From the NCBI RefSeq assembly GCF_009827055.1, contig NZ_WUMK01000003.1, positions 310,001-374,000 on the forward strand: 64,000 nucleotides of DNA, written 5' to 3'. A program made the position numbers and the translations under genes. The notes below the pieces were generated by a model, which was given only the letters and a program-made list of their open reading frames with translations, was not told the DNA's origin and ran no database searches. The DNA is from Shinella kummerowiae (GTDB lineage Bacteria > Pseudomonadota > Alphaproteobacteria > Rhizobiales > Rhizobiaceae). Of the stretch, positions 41,434 to 50,380 are shown piece after piece; within the stretch, counting starts at the first letter, position 1; every line of letters starts with the position of its first letter.

Positions 41434-42693
41434 CTACTTCTTGGCGAGGAACTTTTGCTGTGCCTTGGTGAGATAATCGGCCCACTGGTTGGCGAGATCT
41501 TGCGGCGTGATGTCGCCGAGAAGCGCTTCCTGCGAGGTCTTGATGACCAGCGAATCCTTGAAGAAGGCGAACTCTTCGAGATGCGTCGGCATCACGGTCG
41601 GCACGGCGTCCTTGTCCTCAAGCTCGGCGAACCAGCCCTTGAACTGTTCGCTGGCATAGAAGGGGTCCTTTTCCGCCGAGGTGTGGACCGGTAGCGCGCC
41701 CGTGCGCTTATTCCACTCGATATTGCCTTCCGGCCCTTCGAGCGTCTCGATCAACTTCCAGGACAGATCCTTGTTGGCGCTGGAGGAGAACATCGACCAG
41801 CCCGCGAAACCGATCGTCGGGAAGGTCTTGCCGTCCGGGCCCTTCGGCATGGTCATGATGCCGTAGTCTTCCGCCTTCATGCGCTCGGCAATGGCGATGA
41901 GCGCGTCCGGGTCCTGGTCGAGGAAGGCGCAGGTGCCGGAATAGAAGCCGGCGACGATCTCGTTAAAGCCCCAGTTGACGCTGTCCTTCGGCGCATAGCC
42001 GTTCTTGTAGAGATCGATGACCCAAGTGAGACCCTTGACCCAGCCTTCGCTGTTGAAGGTGGAGGTGCCGTCCTCGTTGAAGAACTTGTTGTCGCCGGCC
42101 ATGGACGCGCCGAACATCACCCAGCCATTGAGGCCGCCCGGGCCACCGCGCAAGCAGTAGCCGTATTTGCCGGGCAGCGCCGAAACCTTCTTCGAGGCTT
42201 CCGCAAACTCGTCCATGGTCTTCGGCGGCTCGGAAACGCCGGCTTCGGCAAGCAGCTTCTTGTTGTAGAACATGGCGCGCAGATAGAAGCCGTAGGGCAG
42301 CATATAGGCCGTGTCCTTGATGTCGCGACCGAGTTCCAGCGCGCGCGGCGTCAGGCCGGCGGTGTACTCCCACTTGGCAAGATACGGCTCCAGGCTTTCG
42401 AGCATGCCGTTGTTGGCGTAGAGCGACAACCAGGTATCGGGCATCTCCATGACATCAGGCACTTCGCCGGCGGAGACCATGGTCGCGAATTTCTGGAAAG
42501 CCTCACCCCAGGGCAGCGAGATGATCTCGACCTTCGTGCCGGGGTTCGCCGCCTCGAATTTTCCGACGATGGATTTCAGCGTCTCCGTGCGCTCGGGGCT
42601 GGTGATCACCTCGACCAGCTTCAGCGTTGTATCGGCCAGCGCGCTGGTCGCCATCAGCGTGGTGAGCAGGGCTGCGGTCAAAAGTCTCTTCAT
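41434..42693 (-). CDS. Carbohydrate-type ABC substrate-binding protein
   Basis: A 419-residue family 1 extracellular binding protein. The signal peptide MKRLLTAALLTTLMATSALA is cut near residue 20. The mature part shows VGKFEAANPGTKVEIISLPW, PDVMEMPDTWLSLYANNGML and NKKLLAEAGVSEPPKTMDEF. It binds a sugar or sugar-like compound in the periplasm. Its gene follows the PLP-enzyme gene by 39 bases, so the importer and the enzyme are likely one transcript. Confidence 0.9.
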   Translation of the reverse strand: MKRLLTAALLTTLMATSALADTTLKLVEVITSPERTETLKSIVGKFEAANPGTKVEIISLPWGEAFQKFATMVSAGEVPDVMEMPDTWLSLYANNGMLESLEPYLAKWEYTAGLTPRALELGRDIKDTAYMLPYGFYLRAMFYNKKLLAEAGVSEPPKTMDEFAEASKKVSALPGKYGYCLRGGPGGLNGWVMFGASMAGDNKFFNEDGTSTFNSEGWVKGLTWVIDLYKNGYAPKDSVNWGFNEIVAGFYSGTCAFLDQDPDALIAIAERMKAEDYGIMTMPKGPDGKTFPTIGFAGWSMFSSSANKDLSWKLIETLEGPEGNIEWNKRTGALPVHTSAEKDPFYASEQFKGWFAELEDKDAVPTVMPTHLEEFAFFKDSLVIKTSQEALLGDITPQDLANQWADYLTKAQQKFLAKK

Positions 42694-42732
42694 GGTCGTT
42701 CCCTCTTTTCTGGTTGAATCTGATTTCTGACG

Positions 42733-43905
42733 TCAGGCTTCGGATGCGGCTGTTATCGCCGCTTCCAGATCACTCCACAGGACCTCGGTTCCCTCCAGGC
42801 CCACATGAAGACGCACGGACCGCGCATCGATCCCGAAGGAATGCGCGGAATTCGGTTGGGCCTTCTGCTGCAACACCACCTCGCCCGGCACGATCAGGCT
42901 CTCATGGCCGCCCCAGGAGACGCCGAGCTTGAAGAGCTTGAGGTGATCGGCGAAGGCGCGGATGTCGATGCCTTCGCGGAAGGTGAAGGAGAACAGGCCG
43001 GATGTGCCGGTCAGCCCCGGCGGCAGGCGATTGGCGAGCGCCGGGTGGAACACCGTGTCGACGATCTCCAGTGCCTGAAGTCGCTTGGCGATCTCAAGCG
43101 CGGACGCCTCATGCGCCTTCATGCGGATCGGCAGGGTGCGCAGCCCCCGCACCAGAAGCCAGGCATCGAAGGGCGAAAGCTTGCCGCCGAGATAGGGATA
43201 GGCCTCCGAGCGAATGCGGCCGATCAGCTCTTTCGAGCCAGCGACCACACCGGCGACGACATCGCTGTGACCACCGAGATATTTCGACGCCGAATGCAGC
43301 ACGAGATCGACACCCAGCGTCAGCGGCCGCTGGAAGATCGGGCTTGCCCAGCTGTTATCGATGACGCTGACGACGCCGTGCTTTTTGGCAAGGGCGGCGA
43401 GCGCGCCGACGTCGTGCGCTTCCATGACCCAGCTTGTCGGGCTTTCGAGATAGAGCAGCTTGGCGCCCGGCAGCGCTTTGGCAACCGCCTCCTCATCGCG
43501 CCCGTCGACATAGGTGACCTCAACCTTCATGCGCTTCAGATGCGTGCCGAACAGGCGGAAGGCGTCCGGGTAGCAATGGCGCACCGCGACAATGCGGTCG
43601 CCCGGCTCGACGAAGGAGAGCACAGTCGAGGAAATCGCGGCCATGCCGCTGGCAAAACCAAGCGCATCCTCGCCGCCTTCGAGCTTCGCCAGCATCTCCT
43701 CGAAAGCACGCACCGTCGGGTTGAGGCCGCGCGTATAGATCGGCCGCACGATCTCGCCGCGATAGGCGGCCACCATCTCGTCGTAGCTGCCGAAGGTGAA
43801 GAGCGAGGTTTGCACGATCGGCGGAACCACGGCCTCGAAGGCATTCGCCTCGTCATGGGCGACGATGAGAGAGGCAAAATCGACCGGATCGGCTCCGTTG
43901 ATCAT
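42733..43905 (-). CDS. Trans-sulfuration family PLP enzyme (cystathionine gamma-synthase/beta-lyase type)
   Basis: A 390-residue fold-type I PLP enzyme. It has YTRGLNPTVRAFEEMLAKLE, GEDALGFASGMAAISSTVLS, VIDNSWASPIFQRPLTLGVD with the PLP Asp, and the Schiff-base lysine at about K208 (HSASKYLGGHSDVVAG). The C-terminal block LHVGLEGTEVLWSDLEAAI is complete. It should eliminate or replace groups at the beta or gamma carbon of an amino acid. Its ATG overlaps the stop of the FadR-type regulator gene (ATGA). The link with a sugar-type importer suggests that the imported compound is, or carries, a sulfur or amino acid moiety (inference). Confidence 0.88.
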   Translation of the reverse strand: MINGADPVDFASLIVAHDEANAFEAVVPPIVQTSLFTFGSYDEMVAAYRGEIVRPIYTRGLNPTVRAFEEMLAKLEGGEDALGFASGMAAISSTVLSFVEPGDRIVAVRHCYPDAFRLFGTHLKRMKVEVTYVDGRDEEAVAKALPGAKLLYLESPTSWVMEAHDVGALAALAKKHGVVSVIDNSWASPIFQRPLTLGVDLVLHSASKYLGGHSDVVAGVVAGSKELIGRIRSEAYPYLGGKLSPFDAWLLVRGLRTLPIRMKAHEASALEIAKRLQALEIVDTVFHPALANRLPPGLTGTSGLFSFTFREGIDIRAFADHLKLFKLGVSWGGHESLIVPGEVVLQQKAQPNSAHSFGIDARSVRLHVGLEGTEVLWSDLEAAITAASEA

Positions 43906-44624
43906 TGGGACATGTCCTTGATGTCTTCCTCGACAACAGCGAGGATTTTTAGGGTTTCGGCACGGGCGGATTCAGGGTCCTGCGCGGCGATCGCGTTGAA
44001 GAGCGTGCGGTGAAACGGGAAGGAACGGCGGGCGAAATCGGGGCGGTTGAACGGCTTTTCCCAGAAGCGCTCGAAGGCGCCACGCATCTGCTCGAGAAGC
44101 TGCTTGAACAGCGGATTGTGCGTGGCGTCGTAGATCGCGAGATGGAAGGCCAGATCTTCCGGACCGGAGGTGCCCTTGGCGAGATGCACCCGCTCCATCT
44201 CGTTGAGCTTTTCCTCGATGGTGGCGACATCCTCCTGCGTGCGCCGCTTCGCGGCGACCATGCCGGCCTCGCATTCGATGCCGCGGCGAACCTCCAGCGT
44301 CTGGAGCAGCACGTCGCGCAAGTGGATCGCGTCGAAGGAGAGCGGCATGTGCACGGTGGCGCTCGTCACCGGCTTCAGGAGATAGGTGCCGCTGCCCTTA
44401 CGGCTTTCCATGACGCCGAGCGCCTGGAAATGGCGGATCGCCTCGCGGATCGTCGACCGACCGACCGCAAGTGCTGCCATCAGCTCGCGCTCGGCCGGCA
44501 GCCGGTCGCCGGCCTGCAAATTGGCACGGTCGATATAGGAGGCCACAGCCTCCGTTACCTGTCGCGCCCTGTCGATGGGCGGCAACGGCTCGATTCGCGG
44601 CCTGTCACTCGGATCAGCTGGCAT
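43902..44624 (-). CDS. FadR subfamily GntR transcriptional regulator
   Basis: A 240-residue GntR/FCD regulator. The wHTH is VTEAVASYIDRANLQAGDRL then PAERELMAALAVGRSTIREA and IRHFQALGVMESRKGSGTYL. The FCD domain has VRRGIECEAGMVAAKR, EDLAFHLAIYDATHNPLFKQ and SFPFHRTLFNAIAAQD with metal-type His residues. The start is taken at ATG 44624 (AGGGAA about ten bases upstream), because the next ATG at 44672 lies inside the inverted repeat that looks like its own operator. It heads the operon with the PLP enzyme and importer. Confidence 0.85.
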   Translation of the reverse strand: MPADPSDRPRIEPLPPIDRARQVTEAVASYIDRANLQAGDRLPAERELMAALAVGRSTIREAIRHFQALGVMESRKGSGTYLLKPVTSATVHMPLSFDAIHLRDVLLQTLEVRRGIECEAGMVAAKRRTQEDVATIEEKLNEMERVHLAKGTSGPEDLAFHLAIYDATHNPLFKQLLEQMRGAFERFWEKPFNRPDFARRSFPFHRTLFNAIAAQDPESARAETLKILAVVEEDIKDMSQ

Positions 44625-44643
44625 GACGCCAAGTTCCCTGTTT

Positions 44644-44673
44644 GATGTCAGCTTCTCAAATTGGTCTGACATC
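44644..44673. promoter_or_regulatory. Inverted repeat and GntR-like site ahead of FadR-type gene
   Basis: GATGTCAG (44644-44651) and CTGACATC (44666-44673) are exact inverse arms around 14 bases. The right arm is embedded in AATTGGTCTGACATC, which resembles FadR-subfamily operators (TTGGTnnnAC core). Autoregulation of the operon is the natural reading. Confidence 0.5.
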
Positions 44674-44741
44674 TTAGCATTATGCGGCGAAGCCTGCCTG
44701 TCAAGCAGCAATCATTGGCGAGCAGATCGATCACAAATAAA

Positions 44742-44769
44742 AACAGGCCGATCCAAGGATCGGCCTGTT
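44742..44769 (-). terminator. Intrinsic terminator after the amidase gene
   Basis: AACAGGCCGATCC (44742-44754) and GGATCGGCCTGTT (44757-44769) form a perfect 13-bp stem around AA. On the minus strand it is followed by TTTTATTTG. It lies about 70 bases past the amidase stop and separates that operon from the FadR-headed operon. Confidence 0.85.
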
Positions 44770-44839
44770 ACCGGGAGAAAGTCGCGCGGGTTAGCGGCGT
44801 GGGGCGCAGAAGGTCGATCCGGCCACCTATTTCACGCGT

Positions 44840-46267
44840 CTAGAGGCGCGGGCGAGACGCCGCGTCGCCATACCAGCCGCCAACCGCCTCCTCGAAGGCC
44901 AGGCCGGCGCGGAAGACATCCGCGTCGCGATAGGTGCGACCGACGATCTGGAGGCCGGTCGGCACACCATTGCCGGCGTGGCCGGTCGGCACCGACAGCA
45001 CGGGGCAACGGCTCATCATGTTGAACGGCGTCGTCATGACCCAACCGAGCGAGGGGTTGACCACCTTGCCGTTGATCTCGACTGTGCCCGTCGTCTGATC
45101 GAAATCGGCCGGCACGGCGGGCAGTGCATTGGTCGGGCAGACAAGCACGTCGTAACGGTCGAGGATCGGCCCGAGCGTCTTGTACATCTCGCCGACCACC
45201 TCCAGGCTCGCGACGAAATCCGTGGATTTCGAGCCGCGGCCATGTTCGGCGAACTCACGGGCATAGGTGGTCATCTTGTCGCCGTGCGTGTCAAGAAGGG
45301 TCGAGAGATAGCCGCCGAAGAGATGTTCGAGATAGCCCATGCCGGCAGCGAGCACGTTTGACGGCCAGCCGAGATCGACGGCCTCCACCGTCGCACCCAG
45401 CGAGCGGAAGACATCGAGCGCCGCGAGCGTGTTCTTCTGCACGTCCGGATCGACTTCGAAAAGGCCGAGGTCCATCGAGAAGGCGATCTTCCACCCTTTG
45501 ATCGGCTTGTATTCCAGCGGCAGGCGCAGCTTTGGGCGAAGCGAGACGATGTCGTCCGGGCTCGGGCCGCACATGATGTTCTGCAGCAGGATCGCATCCC
45601 TCACTGTCCGGGCCATCGGGCCGGTGTGGCAGAAGAAATCGAGGTTGAACGGAGTGTCGTCCGGATTGCGGCCATAGGGCGGCTTGTAACCGACGACCCC
45701 GCAGGCGGAGGCGGGAATGCGGATCGAACCGCCGATATCCGAGCCCGTCGCCAGCGATGAGGTGCCCGAAGCAAGCGAGGCACCGGCGCCGCCAGACGAC
45801 CCGCCGCAGGTGAAATCCGGGTTCCACGGATTGCGGGTGACGCCCCACAGGCGCGACCAGGTGGTGCCGGCGCAGCAGAATTCCGGCGTCGCGGTGCGGG
45901 CATGCACGATGCCGCCCGCCGCCATGACGCGGGCATTCATCGTCGAGGTCCGATCCGCGATATGATCTTTGTGGATCAGCGAGCCGATCGACGTCGGCTT
46001 GCCCTTGATCTCGCTTTCGTCCTTGATGCCGACCGGCAGGCCCTCAAGCGCGCCGGTGCGTGCGCCCCTGGCGTATTTGGCTTCGGCCTTGCGGGCGAGG
46101 TCCATCGCCTCGTCGAAATGCGTATAGGTCAGTGCATTGACCGAGGCCTTCAGCGTCTCGGCCCGTCGGATCGTCGCCTCCATCAGTTCCACGGGCGAGA
46201 GTTCCCGGCTCTTGAAGCGGCGAAGCGCTTCGTGGGCGGGCAGGTAACACAGGTCGAGATCGCTCAT
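44840..46267 (-). CDS. Amidase signature family hydrolase
   Basis: A 475-residue amidase. It has the Lys of the Ser-cisSer-Lys triad in LEGLPVGIKDESEIKG and the signature TCGGSSGGAGASLASGTSSL near residue 155 with the cis-Ser, then the nucleophile Ser in GSDIGGSIRIPASACGVVGY. The end is PTGLQIVGRTYRDADVF. It hydrolyses an amide or ester in the cytoplasm. The start is ATG 46267 after GGAG; ATG 46306 would overlap the previous stop as ATGA and is an alternative. It is co-transcribed with an orphan PotD-like binding protein, so its substrate is probably imported. Confidence 0.87.
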   Translation of the reverse strand: MSDLDLCYLPAHEALRRFKSRELSPVELMEATIRRAETLKASVNALTYTHFDEAMDLARKAEAKYARGARTGALEGLPVGIKDESEIKGKPTSIGSLIHKDHIADRTSTMNARVMAAGGIVHARTATPEFCCAGTTWSRLWGVTRNPWNPDFTCGGSSGGAGASLASGTSSLATGSDIGGSIRIPASACGVVGYKPPYGRNPDDTPFNLDFFCHTGPMARTVRDAILLQNIMCGPSPDDIVSLRPKLRLPLEYKPIKGWKIAFSMDLGLFEVDPDVQKNTLAALDVFRSLGATVEAVDLGWPSNVLAAGMGYLEHLFGGYLSTLLDTHGDKMTTYAREFAEHGRGSKSTDFVASLEVVGEMYKTLGPILDRYDVLVCPTNALPAVPADFDQTTGTVEINGKVVNPSLGWVMTTPFNMMSRCPVLSVPTGHAGNGVPTGLQIVGRTYRDADVFRAGLAFEEAVGGWYGDAASRPRL

Positions 46268-46305
46268 GTTTGGCTCCGGTAGGATTGTCTTGTCGGCTGG
46301 GCGCA

Positions 46306-47337
46306 TCATTTCAGCACCTCTGTCCAGATTTTCGTATAGAGGTCGGTGACCGACTGAGGACAAGCGGGCGAGAAATGGCCCTTGTCGATGAATTCGGCCG
46401 GAACGACGATTTCCGGCGCGTTGCGCATCTCTTCCGGCATGTATTGTTCCGAACCGACGATGCCGTTGGCGTAACGGGCATAGGCGGAGATCAGCGCGGC
46501 GTTTTCCGGGTCCATGACGAAATTCTGGAAGCGTTTTGCGTTCCCGACATTCGGCGCCGTCTTCAAAACCGCGACATTGTCCATCCAGATCGGATACCCT
46601 TCCTTCGGATAGCCATAGACATAGCGGGAACTGGCCAGACGCACCCGCATCGCGGCACCGCCCCAGTTGACACCGGCCGCATAGTCACCGTCGACGAATT
46701 TTTCGGTGCTCGGATAGTCGAGCGCCACCCATTTGTCGCGCGCGGCCGCGAGCCGGTCGCGAACCTTGCGCAGGATGGCAAGGTCATCGGTGCAGGCCGC
46801 ACCGCCTTCGTAATAGATGGCAAGCGCCATCACGTCGCCCATTTCCGGCAGCACGTTGATCTTGCCGACGAGTTCCGGCGGTGGATCGAGGAAGATCGCC
46901 GAGGTGTTCGGGTCGCCCGCATAGACGGCTTTATCGACCAGCACGCCGGTCGTTCCCCATTGCCAGGGCACGGTATAGTGGCGGCCGGGGTCGAACGCGA
47001 CGTCCACCCAGCGCGGGTCCATGTTCCTGAAATTCTCCATTTGGTCGGGACGGGATTCGAGCAGCAGTCCTTCATCGATCCAGATCTTCACGAAAGTCGA
47101 GGACGGCACGACGATGTCGAACTGGTTACCGCCCTGCCGGGTCTTCGCAAGGGCCGTGTCGTTGGAATCGAAGTCGGTGATCGTCACCTTGATGTCATAG
47201 GTCTCCTCGAACTTCTGGATCAGCTTCGGATTGGTATATTCGCCCCAATTGTAGATGTTCAGCACCCCCTCCGCATGGGCCTGCCCGCAGGCGAGAAACG
47301 CGGCGATCGATGTGGCGGCAGTCACAGGCATGCGCAT
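46306..47337 (-). CDS. PotD-like ABC substrate-binding protein, no transporter genes adjacent
   Basis: A 343-residue periplasmic binding protein. The signal peptide (MPVTAATSIAAFLACGQAHA) is cut near residue 22. The mature part starts GVLNIYNWGEYTNPKLIQKF, the classical PotD/PotF opening, with VVPSSTFVKIWIDEGLLLE and VPWQWGTTGVLVDK. It should bind a polyamine or related compound. The start is ATG 47337 with GAGGGGG; the longer open frame has no signal sequence. No permease or ATPase gene lies next to it, so it must use a transporter encoded elsewhere or outside the window. Confidence 0.88.
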   Translation of the reverse strand: MRMPVTAATSIAAFLACGQAHAEGVLNIYNWGEYTNPKLIQKFEETYDIKVTITDFDSNDTALAKTRQGGNQFDIVVPSSTFVKIWIDEGLLLESRPDQMENFRNMDPRWVDVAFDPGRHYTVPWQWGTTGVLVDKAVYAGDPNTSAIFLDPPPELVGKINVLPEMGDVMALAIYYEGGAACTDDLAILRKVRDRLAAARDKWVALDYPSTEKFVDGDYAAGVNWGGAAMRVRLASSRYVYGYPKEGYPIWMDNVAVLKTAPNVGNAKRFQNFVMDPENAALISAYARYANGIVGSEQYMPEEMRNAPEIVVPAEFIDKGHFSPACPQSVTDLYTKIWTEVLK

Positions 47338-47567
47338 GAAAACCCCCTCGGCTTGAACGGAACGAAGCACGCGCCAACAAACGGACGCCGGGTTGCGCTG
47401 CCCGGGATGTTCAAGGATGACGGATCCTCCGTTGCCATCCCCCTCCAGGGCAAACCTTCCGCGCCCGCCCTCCCGCGGTTGCTTCATTGCGCAGTAAGAA
47501 ACAAACTGAATAGTTAGTCAAATAGTTTTATGATGCGCTGCGCCGCGGCGCGTTCAGGCTCAAACGA

Positions 47568-47885
47568 TCAGAACGCCTCACCCGGCGGAAGCAGCGTGAG
47601 AAGACGCCCGGCGTCTGGGCCCGGCGCGAAGGCGGTGCGCATCGTCCGCGCGTCACGCTGCTCGATGCGGAGCAGACCGCCGGGCTCGGCAACGGCATTC
47701 AACTCTCGCAGCACGAGAGCATGGGCGAGGCCAAGCTTGCGGGCAAAGGTACGGCTGTCGCGCGCAATGCCGAGATGGAAAGCCGCGAGAAGACCGGCTT
47801 GTATGGCTGTCAGGTGCGGGACCTCCGCTTGCAGGCGGGCGACGCAGGCCAGGAAATGGTCGATATCCGGCGCGCTGACGCTCAC
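47568..47885 (-). CDS. Small winged-helix-like protein coupled to molybdoenzyme gene
   Basis: A 105-residue protein that I do not assign to a named family. The part TAIQAGLLAAFHLGIARDSR, TFARKLGLAHALVLRELNAV and then a basic wing (LRIEQRDARTMRTAF) looks like a minimal wHTH domain, MarR-like. The start is GTG 47885, whose GTGA overlaps the stop of the upstream molybdoenzyme gene, so the two are co-translated. It may be a regulator or an accessory binding partner of the oxidoreductase; neither is proven. Confidence 0.6.
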   Translation of the reverse strand: MSVSAPDIDHFLACVARLQAEVPHLTAIQAGLLAAFHLGIARDSRTFARKLGLAHALVLRELNAVAEPGGLLRIEQRDARTMRTAFAPGPDAGRLLTLLPPGEAF

Positions 47886-50176
47886 GCCGCCTCGCGTTTG
47901 CGGAAGGTCACCATGATGGACTTCGAGGTCGGCGTGTCGCTTTCCTCCCCGGCGCTGCCGAGCGGCACCAGGACGTTCAGTTCCGGATAATAGCCGGCAA
48001 TACTGCCGCGCGGGATATCATAGGGCACGAAGCGGAAATCCGCGGCGAGCCGCTCGATACCGTCGTCATGATCTCCGACCACATCCACACGCTCTCCCGC
48101 TTTCGCCCCCATGGCTTTCAGGTCTTCCGGATGAATGAAGATGACCTGCCGCTCGCCGTAGACGCCGCGATAGCGGTCGTCGAGGCCGTAGACGGTCGTG
48201 TTGTACTGGTCGTGCGAGCGGAACGTCTGCAGGGCGAAACGTCCACCGCCACGCTTTGCCCGCTGATGCACGGTCTCCTTCGGCAGCGTCCCGGAGAAGA
48301 ACGTTGCCTTGCCGGCCGGCGTGTCCCATTCCCGATGCGCCGCCGTGTTGCGCAAATGAAAGCCGCGCGGCTTGCGCAGACGCTTGTTGAACGCCTCGAA
48401 GCCCGGAATGGTCGCCTCGATATGGTCGCGGATGTGGTCATAGTCGTTTGCAAGCGCCGGCCAGTCGACGATGTCGGTGCCGACTGTCACCCTGGCGATA
48501 CCGGCAATGATCGCGACTTCCGAGAGGAGATGCGGCGAGGCCGGACGGTTGATGCCGGCAGAACCGTGCACCATGCTCATCGAATCCTCGACGCTGATGA
48601 GCTGCGACTGGCCCGCCGGATTGAGATCCATCTCCGTCCGGCCCAGGCACGGCAGGATGTAGGAAACCTCGCCCGGCATCAGATGCGAGTGGTTAGGCTT
48701 GGTGGCGATGTTCACCGTGAGTTTGAGGTTGCGAAGCGCCTTTTCGACCAGCGCGCTATCGGGCGTGGCGCGGGCAAAATTGCCACCGAGGCCGATGAAG
48801 GCCTGTGCGGAGCCATCCAGCATGGCGCCGATCGCCGACAACACATTGTGTCCGTGTTTGCGGGGCACGGCAAAGCCGAAATGCTGCTCCAGCGCATCGA
48901 GAAACGCCTCCGGCGGCTTCTCGTTGATACCGACGGTGCGGTCGCCCTGCACGTTGGAATGGCCGCGCACCGGGCAAAGGCCGGCGCCCGGCCTGCCGAT
49001 ATTGCCGCGCAGCAGCATGAAATTGGTAATCTCGCGGATCGTCGCGACCGAGTGTAGGTGCTGCGTGACACCCATCGCCCAGGTGCAGATGACGCGCTCG
49101 GCATTGATGTAGACATCCGCCGCCCGTTCGATTTCGTCGCGGGTCAGGCCGGACTGGTCCTCAATCTCGGCCCAGCCCGTCGCCGCGACGGCGGCACGAT
49201 AGTCGTCAAAGCCAGCGCAATGCTCGGCAAGGAAGGCATGATCGAGGACCGGGGGAAGGCCGGCGGCGGCCGCCGCATCCTCGGCGGCGAACACGGCCTT
49301 CGCCATGCCGCGCACGGCGGCCATGTCGCCGCCAAGCTGCGGCTGGAAATAATGGCTGGCAATGTCGGTCGAACCGCCGCGCAGCATCTCGATCTTGTCC
49401 TGCGGATCGGAGAAGCGCTCAAGGCCGCGTTCCCGGATGGGATTGAAGACGACGATGCGGGCGCCGCGCATGGCCGCCCGGCGCAGATCCCCCAGCATGC
49501 GGGGATGGTTCGTGCCGGGGTTCTGGCCGATCACGAAGACCGCATCGGCCTTCTCGAAATCCTCCAGAAGCACGGTGCCCTTGCCGACGCCGATCGCCTG
49601 GCGCAGGCCCACGCCGCTCGCCTCATGGCACATGTTCGAGCAGTCGGGAAAATTGTTCGTGCCATAGACACGCACGAAGAGCTGGTAGAGATAGGCTGCC
49701 TCGTTGCTGGCGCGGCCGGAGGTGTAGAACTCCGCACGGTCCGGATTTTCCAGGCCCTTGAGGATGGCGCCGATCTCGGCAAAGGCCTCGTCCCACGCCA
49801 CCGGCAGATAGGTGTCGCTTGCCGCGTCATAGCGCATCGGATGCGTCAGCCGGCCGTGAAGCTCCAGTTCGTAGTCCGTCAAGTTGCGGAGTTCCGAAAC
49901 GGTGTGTGCCGCGAAAAAGGCCGGCGTCGCCCGCTTTTCCGTCGCCTCCCACGCCACGGCCTTCACGCCGTTCTCGCAGAATTCGAAGGAGGAGCCGTGC
50001 TCCGGGTCGCCCCAGGCGCAGCCGGGGCAATCGAAGCCGTCCGGCTGGTTGGCCTTCAAGAGGGTGCGGGCGCCGGAGATCGGCATGCCGCTCTCCAGCA
50101 GGCGCTTGCCACAGCTCTTCAACGCTCCCCAGCCGCCGGCTGCGGAGGATTTCTTACCGATAAAAGGAGTATCCAT
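47882..50176 (-). CDS. FdhF/YdeP family molybdopterin oxidoreductase
   Basis: A 764-residue molybdopterin enzyme of the YdeP type. The N-terminus carries QPDGFDCPGCAWGDPEHG with Cys50, Cys53 and a further Cys67 (SSFEFCENG) as iron-sulfur ligands. The likely molybdenum ligand is Cys183 (NMCHEASGVGLRQAIG), standing where formate dehydrogenase H has selenocysteine. Typical cofactor-binding segments follow (FVIGQNPGTNHPRML, GLGGNFARATPDS, FRSHDQYNTTVYGLDDRYRG). Such proteins are annotated as formate dehydrogenases, but the YdeP group has uncertain substrates. ATG 50176 lacks a clear ribosome site. It is co-translated with the small wHTH protein. Confidence 0.87.
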   Translation of the reverse strand: MDTPFIGKKSSAAGGWGALKSCGKRLLESGMPISGARTLLKANQPDGFDCPGCAWGDPEHGSSFEFCENGVKAVAWEATEKRATPAFFAAHTVSELRNLTDYELELHGRLTHPMRYDAASDTYLPVAWDEAFAEIGAILKGLENPDRAEFYTSGRASNEAAYLYQLFVRVYGTNNFPDCSNMCHEASGVGLRQAIGVGKGTVLLEDFEKADAVFVIGQNPGTNHPRMLGDLRRAAMRGARIVVFNPIRERGLERFSDPQDKIEMLRGGSTDIASHYFQPQLGGDMAAVRGMAKAVFAAEDAAAAAGLPPVLDHAFLAEHCAGFDDYRAAVAATGWAEIEDQSGLTRDEIERAADVYINAERVICTWAMGVTQHLHSVATIREITNFMLLRGNIGRPGAGLCPVRGHSNVQGDRTVGINEKPPEAFLDALEQHFGFAVPRKHGHNVLSAIGAMLDGSAQAFIGLGGNFARATPDSALVEKALRNLKLTVNIATKPNHSHLMPGEVSYILPCLGRTEMDLNPAGQSQLISVEDSMSMVHGSAGINRPASPHLLSEVAIIAGIARVTVGTDIVDWPALANDYDHIRDHIEATIPGFEAFNKRLRKPRGFHLRNTAAHREWDTPAGKATFFSGTLPKETVHQRAKRGGGRFALQTFRSHDQYNTTVYGLDDRYRGVYGERQVIFIHPEDLKAMGAKAGERVDVVGDHDDGIERLAADFRFVPYDIPRGSIAGYYPELNVLVPLGSAGEESDTPTSKSIMVTFRKREAA

Positions 50177-50380
50177 AAATCACGTATTTGCCATTCGTCA
50201 GGAATGATCAAGGGGACGGTTTGAATGGCTTGATAGGGAATTCCTATCGCCCTCTCCCGAGCAACGTCGCGCATCAGGCGGACACGAGAAGAGGGACGGC
50301 CGGGAGCCGCCCCTCTCCTTTCAACCGCGACAGAGGAGATGTGTCGCGGGTTCGGACGCCGACGGGTCGGCCGTTGACCG

